Source: Rikenellaceae bacterium (GTDB lineage: Bacteria; Bacteroidota; Bacteroidia; Bacteroidales; Rikenellaceae). From it: a stretch of 5,169 nt of DNA. A model generated the notes under the pieces. That model was given only the letters and a program-made list of their open reading frames with translations, searched no databases and was not told where the DNA came from. This document shows positions 1 to 5,169 of this stretch, piece after piece; position 1 is the stretch's first letter, and each line of letters begins with the position of its first letter. The position numbers and the translations under genes are program-made. Location of the stretch: the NCBI GenBank assembly GCA_031286025.1, contig JAITVB010000176.1, forward strand, positions 1 through 5,169, written 5' to 3'.

Positions 1-222
1 CGAGTTCTATTCCCATTTTCGCCAGACGGCGGATCGTTCCGATTCGCCTTACGGTCTGTGGGGTGAACAGTATGTTTCCGTCGCTGTCGATGGTGCGGAC
101 AGTATATAGAACCGGTTGACCCACGGGCGGATCATCCACGGATTCACGCCGAACATCTTCGACACCTCGTCGATGGAGTAGCAGGACATTTCCAAGGGGG
201 TCGGGTGAAAATTATCAAGCAT
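1..222 (-). pseudogene. MerR-family transcriptional regulator, frameshifted and cut by the window edge
   Basis: Reading the minus strand from the ATG at 222-220 gives a 57-residue frame ending at TAA 51-49. Residues 14-32 read CYSIDEVSKMFGVNPWMIR and are followed by PWVNRF, the winged helix-turn-helix start of MerR-type regulators (the usual form is YSIxEVAxxFxVxxSxIRxWExxF). After residue L41 this frame turns into unrelated sequence. From base 100 a second frame (GTC CGC ACC...) continues the family: DGNILFTPQTVRRIGTIRRL, the wing and third helix, then AKMGIEL up to base 1. Restoring one lost base near 100-102 gives exactly the usual spacing between the F of the recognition segment and the GN of the wing. 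No homopolymer or slippery site lies at the break, so a mutation is more likely than programmed frameshifting; a sequencing error cannot be excluded. P33 and Y39 also sit where I would expect other residues. It diverges from the transporter; any regulatory link is conjecture. Confidence 0.72.
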
Positions 223-229
223 ATTGGTT

Positions 230-241
230 TTAGTATACTAA
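230..241. promoter_or_regulatory. Perfect 12-bp palindrome TTAGTATACTAA
   Basis: TTAGTATACTAA reads the same on both strands and lies 8 bases upstream of the ATG of the minus-strand MerR-type gene. Perfect dyads of this kind are typical operators, and MerR-type proteins commonly bind a dyad in their own promoter, so autoregulation is a reasonable guess. It sits closer to the start codon than a classical MerR operator between the -35 and -10 boxes would. AT-rich chance palindromes also occur. Confidence 0.3.
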
Positions 242-463
242 GTGGTTCGTTTAACTCGATTGACATTTTTATATTCGGTATTCACAAGAGGTTTCGGTCG
301 TTTTGTTCACCATGAATCCCATAGGGATTTCGCACGCATGGGATTTTTACTCCGTTATGTATCGAACTGGCCGGTATGGTGGCACAGCTTTCGTTTCTCA
401 GGCCGAGTACTATTCCGCTTCGGGCGGCACTACCCGTCCCCGGTTGTCTCTCTGTCCCGTTCA

Positions 464-610
464 GGCTTTTGTCCAATAATAGCCTTCGAAGGCTTCGTTG
501 CCCGGTGTTTGCCGGACGTCTGTTTCCTTCTCCGACACACACAAGGGAAAAGCCAGCGCAGCAAATAACAACGCGACAGATTGTAGCCGATTATCCTGGC
601 TATAGACGAA
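464..610 (-). pseudogene. Possible remnant of a small secreted protein gene
   Basis: A minus-strand frame is open for 49 codons between the in-frame stops at 611-613 and 461-463. It contains LQSVALLFAALAFPLCVS, which has the charge and hydrophobic pattern of an export signal, followed by a polar stretch ending in FEGYYWTKA. There is no ATG; the only plausible starts are a TTG within the hydrophobic run or something upstream of the stop. The other two minus-strand frames below the stop show nothing recognisable. This could be a truncated gene remnant or chance; no family is recognised. Confidence 0.18.
481..494. promoter_or_regulatory. Perfect 14-bp palindrome AGCCTTCGAAGGCT
   Basis: AGCCTTCGAAGGCT is its own reverse complement, with centre TTCGAA. 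It lies in the gene-free region roughly 460 bases upstream of the transporter start. A dimeric regulator could bind here, but it also falls within the minus-strand open stretch at 464-610, where the repeat may simply reflect the codons for EAFEG. No adjoining promoter was recognised. Confidence 0.22.
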
Positions 611-740
611 TCAGGAATCGGATCGATAAAATCGTGGGCTGTGGCCCGACCTTCTTTTTTCCGACCATTGTTTCCGGTCGGTAAATACTGTTGCAACCCC
701 CGGCTAGTCGGAAAAACGGACGGAATCTCCCGACGGGGCG

Positions 741-770
741 TTGCAAATCCCGAAAAAAAGCGTAAATTGC
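741..770 (+). promoter_or_regulatory. Weak Bacteroidota-type promoter candidate for the transporter
   Basis: TTG at 741-743 is followed after 19 bases by TAAATTGC at 763-770. The Bacteroidota housekeeping promoter has a TTTG-like -33 box and a TAnnTTTG -7 box about 19-20 bases apart; spacing fits and four of the six fixed -7 positions match. Transcription would begin near 777, leaving a leader of about 175 bases before the transporter ATG. No better match was found between 223 and 951 by eye. Confidence 0.3.
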
Positions 771-780
771 CATCCGGAAA

Positions 781-792
781 AACGTAAACGTT
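781..792. promoter_or_regulatory. Inverted repeat AACGT-AA-ACGTT, possible operator
   Basis: AACGT (781-785) and ACGTT (788-792) form a perfect dyad around AA, immediately downstream of the candidate transcription start near 777. A repressor bound here would block the transporter and rhamnosidase transcript. The palindrome TTCGAA (791-796) overlaps its right end. No regulator in the window can be assigned to it. Confidence 0.28.
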
Positions 793-852
793 CGAAATCA
801 TCCGATACATGAAGATACCGATCCTTGCCCCGTCCGTCCCGTCTTTCCCCCG

Positions 853-884
853 GCCGGCTTTGTCCGAAGAAGCCGGCGGTTTTG
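853..884 (+). terminator. Terminator-like hairpin in the transporter leader
   Basis: GCCGGCTT (853-860) pairs with AAGCCGGC (870-877) over a 9-base loop, giving an 8-bp GC-rich stem followed by GG and a short TTTT (880-883). It lies between the candidate promoter and the transporter ATG at 952, where it could act as an attenuator. The T run is short and offset from the stem, so it may only be leader structure. A 26-codon reading frame (809-889) runs through it. Confidence 0.3.
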
Positions 885-951
885 GATGAGAGGCCGCCCG
901 CCCGGGATCATTTCTGCCAGAACAAAGAACAACAGTAAAAAACAATACTCC

Positions 952-2322
952 ATGGAACATAAACAAGGAAGTCTGAAAAGCACCATCGCCGTATCGCTGA
1001 CCAATTACCTCGATGCGGGTGCGATCGTAGCCGGCGCGAGCGGTTTGACGCTCTGGCAGAATTATCTCGGCCTGAGCGAAGGGAACCTCGGTTGGCTCAA
1101 CGCCATCAGCGCGAACTGTTTCGGTGCGGCTCTCGGTGCGATCATCGGTGGTTTCCTGGCCGACCGCTACGGCAGGAAAACGGTCTACACCTACAACATG
1201 CTGATCTATATGTTGGGGGTGGCCGTTATTATGTTTTCGGTCAGTTTCCCGATGCTGTTGCTCGGTTTCCTGATCACGGGCATTTCGGTGGGCGTGGGCG
1301 TTCCCGCCTCGTGGCCCTCTATTTCTGAAAATTCGGAAGTGAACAAGCGCGGGCGGAACATCGGCATTTCGCAGTTTATGTGGGGTGTCGGCCCGGCGAT
1401 CATCCTGATCTTGGGCATGTTGCTCGCCCCCGGTAAAGAAGGGGCGTCGGCAGGCGTATTGTTCGGGTTCGTCCGGAAAGTGGCCGCCCTGTTTTTGGAC
1501 GCCGATGCGGGCATCGCCCGGATCAATGTCTTTAGCAGTCGCATCATTTTCGCCTCGCTGTTCGTCGTGGCGTTTGTCGCGTGGTTGCTGCAACGGCGAC
1601 TCAACGAGTCGAAAGACTGGGAAGACGCCAAAAAGGCCGAGAGCAAGAAAGAAAAACAACCGGGCATTTTCTCGTCGTTCGGCTCGCTCTTCACCAACAA
1701 GGTCAACGTACGTGCCATACTTTTCCTTGCCCTGATCTACATCACCTGGAACTTTGTGGCCGGGGTGATGGGCTTCTTCCAACCGCATATCTTTGAAACC
1801 GCCGGCGGGCTTTCGAACGCGCAGGCCAATATGTTGCCCGCCGTGCAGTGGCTGATCATCGTTGGGGTGACCTATTTCGGATTTGCCATGTTGGTCGATC
1901 GGGTCAGTCAACGTTGGCTCTATTTCGCCGGTACGTCGATCGCCGTGTTGGCTTGGGTGATCCTTGTCTTTGTGGGCATCAAGAGTCTTTTTGCCCTGTG
2001 GATGTTCACCATCCTCTGGGGTATCCAGGGCGGGATCTCGGTGCAGGCGTTTTATGCGCTTTGGGCGTCGGAACTCTTCCCGGCCAAGTACCGTGCGGCG
2101 GCACAGGGCATCATGTTCTTTATCGTGCGCGGCGGCGCAGCCATTTGGGGATTGGTGTTCGTCTACATTTACGGCCCGAACGGCGAAGGATTCAATTTGG
2201 CGGCTTACCTCATGATCGGTCTGCTGTTGATCGCGCTGATCGTCGGAACCGTCTGGACCCCCAAAACCCAGGGCAAAACTTTGCAACAAATTACAAAAGA
2301 ACGGTACGGGGACGGTATCTGA
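952..2322 (+). CDS. Major facilitator superfamily sugar transporter (sugar-porter type)
   Basis: This 456-residue inner-membrane protein has the layout of a 12-helix sugar porter. The hallmark motifs are in order: GGFLADRYGRK with D71, R72, G74, R75 in the helix 2-3 loop; RGRNIGISQ from R133 in the helix 4-5 region; a charged central loop from about residue 211 containing NESKDWEDAKK; ELFPAKYRAAAQG with E374 and R381 (the PExxR-like motif before helix 11); and TPKTQGKTL near the C-terminus, equivalent to the PETKGxSLEE motif. The stretch 160-195 between helices 5 and 6 is longer than usual. The frame is open from an ATG at 886, but the first 22 residues would be arginine-rich and unlike the family, whereas the ATG at 952 follows the A-rich leader (926-945) typical of Bacteroidota starts. 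The next gene is a rhamnosidase 83 bases downstream, so the cargo is probably a rhamnosyl glycoside or oligosaccharide, likely by proton symport. Free rhamnose or another hexose is possible. Confidence 0.9.
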   Translation: MEHKQGSLKSTIAVSLTNYLDAGAIVAGASGLTLWQNYLGLSEGNLGWLNAISANCFGAALGAIIGGFLADRYGRKTVYTYNMLIYMLGVAVIMFSVSFPMLLLGFLITGISVGVGVPASWPSISENSEVNKRGRNIGISQFMWGVGPAIILILGMLLAPGKEGASAGVLFGFVRKVAALFLDADAGIARINVFSSRIIFASLFVVAFVAWLLQRRLNESKDWEDAKKAESKKEKQPGIFSSFGSLFTNKVNVRAILFLALIYITWNFVAGVMGFFQPHIFETAGGLSNAQANMLPAVQWLIIVGVTYFGFAMLVDRVSQRWLYFAGTSIAVLAWVILVFVGIKSLFALWMFTILWGIQGGISVQAFYALWASELFPAKYRAAAQGIMFFIVRGGAAIWGLVFVYIYGPNGEGFNLAAYLMIGLLLIALIVGTVWTPKTQGKTLQQITKERYGDGI

Positions 2323-2342
2323 AAGACAGGCAACCCATAAAA

Positions 2343-2391
2343 TTCCCGCGGGCGGCCAGGCATAGCGCGACTATGCCGGTCGCCCGCGGAA
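2343..2391 (+). promoter_or_regulatory. Long imperfect hairpin between transporter and rhamnosidase genes
   Basis: Bases 2343-2365 pair with 2371-2391 around the loop CGCGA (2366-2370). I count 21 pairs including one G-U (2355 with 2380), interrupted only by single-base bulges at C2345 and A2358. The upper stem is GGCATAG/CTATGCC and the lower stem CGCGGGCG/CGCCCGCG. No T run follows on the plus strand, so it is not a standard intrinsic terminator. It fills more than half of the gap and ends 14 bases before the rhamnosidase ATG. Likely roles are setting the ratio of the two products by protecting upstream mRNA or by partial termination; a dispersed palindromic repeat is the alternative. Confidence 0.6.
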
Positions 2392-2405
2392 GTCAATAAC
2401 ATCAT

Positions 2406-4544
2406 ATGATTAAGCAGATGAAAAATGCTCTTGCCACCTGGATATGGTTCCCCGGCGATTATGAAATCTGGCTCGGCAACCAAATGAACAACCGGCGCAC
2501 CGAACGCGGCAGTTTCTTCCCGCCGTTCTGGAAGATCGACAACCACTATGTATTGGTCGATTTCCACAAGGATTTCGACTTGGCCGCCGCCGAGGAGATC
2601 ACGATCCGCGTCGAAGGACAGTATGTCTTCAAACTCGACGGCAAAATGGTTCCGGGCCAACCTCGGATCTTTACCATGCCGGCCGGGAAACACCGGATCA
2701 ACATCAAGGCCTGCCATACGGCCTCGCCCCCGGCCATTTTTGTAGGCGGCAAGAACGTCTATACGGATAACACCTGGCTGACGACATTCGAAGACAAGGA
2801 GTGGATCGACGAGTCCGGGAAGGTGTCGGACGTGAGCGCTACGGCTTGGCTGCCGGCCGGTTCGTGGGATTTCAACGACCCGGATATCCTGCCGTCGCAA
2901 TTCAAACTGAAAACGGTGCCGTTGGATGCCATGAAGGCCGAACCGCAAGGCAGCGGCCAGATGGTCGACTTCGGCAAAGAAACCTTCGGCTTCATCCATA
3001 TTCATGGTTTGCATGGCAAGGGCAGGCTGAATCTCTACTACGGAGAATCGCGCGAAGAAGCCTTGGCGACCGACATCTGCGAAACGCTCGACAGCCTGAC
3101 CGTCGACCAACCGGCCAAAGGCGACCTGCTGCTGAAGGATTCCAAAGCGTTCCGCTTTGTCAATGTGCAGCCGGAAGCCGGGGTAAGTTGCGATTCGGTC
3201 TCTATGCTTTACGAATACTCGCCGTTGGAATATCGCGGCAAATTCCGTTGCTCGGACGAGCAGATCAATCGCATCTGGGATGTGGGCGCTTACACGATGC
3301 ACCTCACCTCGCGCGAGTTCTTCATCGACGGCATCAAACGTGACCGTTGGGTGTGGTCGGGCGACGCCTCGCAGAGCTACCTGATGAACTACTATCTGTT
3401 CTTCGACTCGCCTACGGTGCGTCGTACGATGTCGAGCCTGCGTGGCAAAGATCCCGTGACGAGCCACATCAACACCATCATGGACTACACGTTCTACTGG
3501 TTCATCTCGATCTACGATTATTACCTCTACACGGGCGACCAGTCGTATATCAAGACATTTTACCCGCGGATGGCTTCGCTGATGGAATACTGCCTCGGCC
3601 GACGCAACGCCAACGGCATGATGGAAGGCCTCACCGGCGACTGGATTTTTATAGACTGGGCCGACGGTTATCTCGACAAGCATGGCGAAGTGAGTTTCGA
3701 GCAACTCCTGCTTTGCCGCAGCTACGAAACGATGGCTTTGTGCGCCGAGATTTACGGCAATCCCGACGATGTCGAAAAGTATAAAAGGCTGGCCGCTGAC
3801 CTGAAAGCCAAGTTGGTCGGTTTCTGGTCGTCCGACAAAGGCGCGTTCGTCCACAACCGCATCGACGGCAAACTGTCTGAAACAGTGACTCGCTACACCA
3901 ACATGTTCGCCATCTTCTTCGGGTACCTCACTCCCGAACAGCAACAATCGGTCAAGCAGAACGTGCTGTTGAACGACGATATTCTGAAGATTACCACTCC
4001 TTATATGCGTTTCTACGAATTGGAGGCCCTCTGTGCGATGGGCGACCAATCCTATGTACTTAAAGAAATGAAAGACTACTGGGGTGGTATGCTCGACCTG
4101 GGCGCTACCTCATTCTGGGAAAAATATGACCCGGGCCAAAGCGGTGCCGACCACTACGCCATGTATTCGCGACCGTTCGGCAAAAGTCTCTGCCACGCTT
4201 GGGGAGCAAGTCCGATTTACCTGCTTGGGAAGTATTACCTCGGCGTGCGGCCCCTCACGCCCGGATATGCCACCTACGAGATCGAACCCGTCCTCGGCGG
4301 ACTCGCATGGATGGAAGGCTCGGTACCCACCTCCAACGGTGACATCGCCCTTTACTGCAGTCCCGTCGAAATCCGCGTCAAAGCCGACGCAGGCGTAGGC
4401 GTCCTTCGCTTCCAAAGCAAGGAAATTCCCGTTTCTCCCGGCAACGAAATCAAAGCTATGGGGAACAACCAATACGAGTTGGCCTTACGCCCCGGCAAAC
4501 AATACACCGTATCCTATGCCGGGCAGGGCTCGGGCTCTCTCTGA
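2406..4544 (+). CDS. GH78 alpha-L-rhamnosidase, predicted cytoplasmic
   Basis: The 712-residue product matches glycoside hydrolase family 78, inverting enzymes that release terminal alpha-L-rhamnose. An N-terminal beta-rich part (about 1-265, starting near ATWIWFPGDYEIWLGN) precedes an (alpha/alpha)6-barrel-like catalytic region (about 270-640). Its motif DGIKRDRWVWSGD holds D308, R312, D313, W317 and D320, matching the family's DCPxRExxxWxGD pattern with D313 at the usual general-acid position. GATSFWEKYD holds E572, the likely general base. The segment SLCHAWGASPIYLLGKYYLG and a C-terminal beta domain (VRPLTPGYATYEIEP to the end) complete the pattern. There is no signal peptide or lipobox, so it should act in the cytoplasm, fitting the transporter gene 83 bases upstream. 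The ATG at 2406 has no Shine-Dalgarno; an in-frame ATG at 2418 is an alternative start. The gene is intact. Substrate (plant glycoside, rhamnogalacturonan fragment or bacterial polysaccharide) cannot be read from the sequence. Confidence 0.92.
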   Translation: MIKQMKNALATWIWFPGDYEIWLGNQMNNRRTERGSFFPPFWKIDNHYVLVDFHKDFDLAAAEEITIRVEGQYVFKLDGKMVPGQPRIFTMPAGKHRINIKACHTASPPAIFVGGKNVYTDNTWLTTFEDKEWIDESGKVSDVSATAWLPAGSWDFNDPDILPSQFKLKTVPLDAMKAEPQGSGQMVDFGKETFGFIHIHGLHGKGRLNLYYGESREEALATDICETLDSLTVDQPAKGDLLLKDSKAFRFVNVQPEAGVSCDSVSMLYEYSPLEYRGKFRCSDEQINRIWDVGAYTMHLTSREFFIDGIKRDRWVWSGDASQSYLMNYYLFFDSPTVRRTMSSLRGKDPVTSHINTIMDYTFYWFISIYDYYLYTGDQSYIKTFYPRMASLMEYCLGRRNANGMMEGLTGDWIFIDWADGYLDKHGEVSFEQLLLCRSYETMALCAEIYGNPDDVEKYKRLAADLKAKLVGFWSSDKGAFVHNRIDGKLSETVTRYTNMFAIFFGYLTPEQQQSVKQNVLLNDDILKITTPYMRFYELEALCAMGDQSYVLKEMKDYWGGMLDLGATSFWEKYDPGQSGADHYAMYSRPFGKSLCHAWGASPIYLLGKYYLGVRPLTPGYATYEIEPVLGGLAWMEGSVPTSNGDIALYCSPVEIRVKADAGVGVLRFQSKEIPVSPGNEIKAMGNNQYELALRPGKQYTVSYAGQGSGSL

Positions 4545-4565
4545 CCGGCACTTCTTCATGAAACG

Positions 4566-4595
4566 GGCGGGGGTTTTCGGATGGAAACCCCCGCC
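4566..4595. terminator. Hairpin terminator in the convergent gap
   Basis: GGCGGGGGTTT (4566-4576) pairs perfectly with AAACCCCCGCC (4585-4595) around an 8-base loop, an 11-bp GC-rich stem. It lies 21 bases after the rhamnosidase stop and 37 bases beyond the end of the minus-strand gene, so it can serve both transcripts. Neither side has a long T run outside the stem (GTTT three bases beyond on the minus strand, none on the plus), so termination may rely mainly on the stem. Confidence 0.68.
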
Positions 4596-4632
4596 GCGGG
4601 ATGCTATTGCAATCGTTAATCAGAGCGAACGA

Positions 4633-5145
4633 TCACTGTTTGGGGACATCCCTTTGCAGATATACGACAAAGTCCAGTTGAACATCTTTTAGCAAACGGG
4701 CCAACTCATCACTCCAAGGACGCAAGAAAGATGCCGTATGACCGACTGCCAACCCGTCAAACAACGTCTTATCGCTCTCCGGAGTAATCTTTGAAATAGG
4801 ATTAAGAATTATAGTGGGAGGAAGCCCTCTCTGGCTTCTGATCTTTTTTGTCCGTTCAAACGACTCAAAGACCAAATATATGGAACCAATTTCATTCCGG
4901 TTTCTGATAAAATTAACCCAAACGCATCGAGGTTCAATCTCCAGATCATCCAACACATAACCGGCAGGACAATTGTAATAGAAAGAGGGTTCGTGAGTTA
5001 GCGGATCCGTCGCAGACATTCTCTTCAGATACGCAGCCGTATCCGGCGCGAATTGGCTGTATGGTAAATAACCGGGGTCATGCTTTTCCTGTCCAAAAAC
5101 AGCCGCTCCACAAAAAAGAAGAACCGCGGACAATAAAAATTTCAT
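4633..5145 (-). CDS. Secreted protein of unknown function
   Basis: This 170-residue protein begins MKFLLSAVLLFCGAAVFGQ, a clear Sec signal peptide with probable cleavage before Q19. The Cys at position 12 is preceded by LLF and does not make a proper lipobox, so a soluble periplasmic or exported protein is more likely than a lipoprotein. The mature part of about 152 residues has two cysteines (C59 in YYNCPAGY and C74 in EPRCVWV) that could form a disulfide. A beta-like stretch CVWVNFIRNRNEIGSIYLVFE follows in two parts (74-94), then a basic patch (FERTKKIRSQRG) and an amphipathic C-terminal part. I do not recognise a family. It converges on the rhamnosidase gene across an 88-base gap with a terminator, so it is a separate unit. 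Sampled blocks run about 38-48 % GC, well below the neighbours, hinting at a different origin. The ATG has an A-rich upstream (TGAAAACG) and only 24 bases remain before the window edge, so its promoter is outside or barely inside. Confidence 0.85.
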   Translation of the reverse strand: MKFLLSAVLLFCGAAVFGQEKHDPGYLPYSQFAPDTAAYLKRMSATDPLTHEPSFYYNCPAGYVLDDLEIEPRCVWVNFIRNRNEIGSIYLVFESFERTKKIRSQRGLPPTIILNPISKITPESDKTLFDGLAVGHTASFLRPWSDELARLLKDVQLDFVVYLQRDVPKQ

Positions 5146-5169
5146 CGTTTTCAGTATTTACACGTTTGA

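Larger units (their letters stand above)
223..808. other. Long region without a convincing gene, upstream of the transporter
   Basis: Open frames here are short and resemble no known family. What can be seen is a 12-bp palindrome (230-241), nested inverted repeats (315-345), a 14-bp palindrome (481-494), a minus-strand open stretch with signal-peptide-like composition (464-610), an inverted repeat CCGACC/GGTCGG (661-666 and 676-681), duplicated short motifs (690-718 and 740-784) and a weak promoter (741-770). It separates a leftward regulator from the rightward transporter, so it should hold the control regions of both. Its length is more than two promoters need, which fits a decayed gene or an undetected small RNA. 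Confidence 0.6.

Noticed and set aside
85..110. Programmed ribosomal frameshift in the MerR-type gene
   Set aside because: No slippery run or following structure is visible at the break; simple loss of a base or a sequencing error explains it better.
242..684. Two overlapping plus-strand frames of about 100 codons in the gene-free region
   Set aside because: Both lack recognisable domains, have F/R/S-rich or mixed composition, and no convincing start context; nothing supports translation.
886..951. Upstream ATG extending the transporter by 22 residues
   Set aside because: The extension (MRGRPPGIISARTKNN...) is basic and unlike sugar-porter N-termini, and starts close after a terminator-like stem; the ATG at 952 has the A-rich upstream expected.
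430..2289. Very long minus-strand open frame opposite the transporter gene
   Set aside because: It is rich in D, H, R, Q and G with no domain pattern, the typical antisense product of a GC-rich gene; the plus strand encodes a clear membrane transporter.
1848..2399. Plus-strand frame of 183 codons overlapping the transporter 3' end
   Set aside because: It lies in another frame of the transporter, is arginine-rich and shows no domain features.
2205..4049. Long minus-strand open frame of over 600 codons opposite the rhamnosidase
   Set aside because: It is an antisense shadow: low-complexity composition, spans the end of one real gene, the intergenic hairpin and most of the next, and resembles no family.
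1..5169. CRISPR array, insertion sequence, tRNA or rRNA gene
   Set aside because: No regularly spaced repeats, transposase-like protein, terminal inverted repeats flanking a gene, or cloverleaf/rRNA-like sequence was seen on either strand.

Overview
This window looks like the chromosome of a Bacteroidota member, probably a gut Bacteroidales of the moderately GC-rich kind (Rikenellaceae/Alistipes-like is a guess). The clues are an A-rich stretch instead of a Shine-Dalgarno site before the transporter start, a weak Bacteroidota-type promoter, and protein sequences that resemble Bacteroidota families. None of this was checked against a database.

Layout: (1) Bases 1-222, minus strand: the 5' part of a MerR-type DNA-binding regulator that leaves the window on the left. 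Its frame breaks by one base right after the helix-turn-helix, so it looks like a pseudogene. (2) Bases 223-951: about 730 bases with no convincing gene. They hold several perfect palindromes, paired direct repeats, a weak promoter, a terminator-like hairpin in the presumed leader, and a minus-strand open stretch resembling a signal-peptide remnant. (3) Bases 952-2322, plus: a sugar-porter-type major facilitator transporter. (4) Bases 2323-2405: an intercistronic gap filled by a 21-bp imperfect hairpin. (5) Bases 2406-4544, plus: a GH78 alpha-L-rhamnosidase with no signal peptide. (6) Bases 4545-4632: a convergent gap with a strong hairpin terminator. (7) Bases 4633-5145, minus: a 170-residue secreted protein of unknown function, visibly poorer in GC than the two genes before it.

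The transporter and rhamnosidase form a compact two-gene unit. The inferred logic is that the inner-membrane transporter brings a small rhamnose-containing glycoside or oligosaccharide into the cytoplasm, and the cytoplasmic rhamnosidase releases L-rhamnose. There is no SusC/SusD pair, no rhamnose isomerase/kinase/aldolase and no intact regulator in the window, so outer-membrane uptake and later catabolism must be encoded elsewhere. I found no clearly new system. The best leads are the broken regulator, the structured leader and intercistronic RNA, and the unexplained secreted protein.
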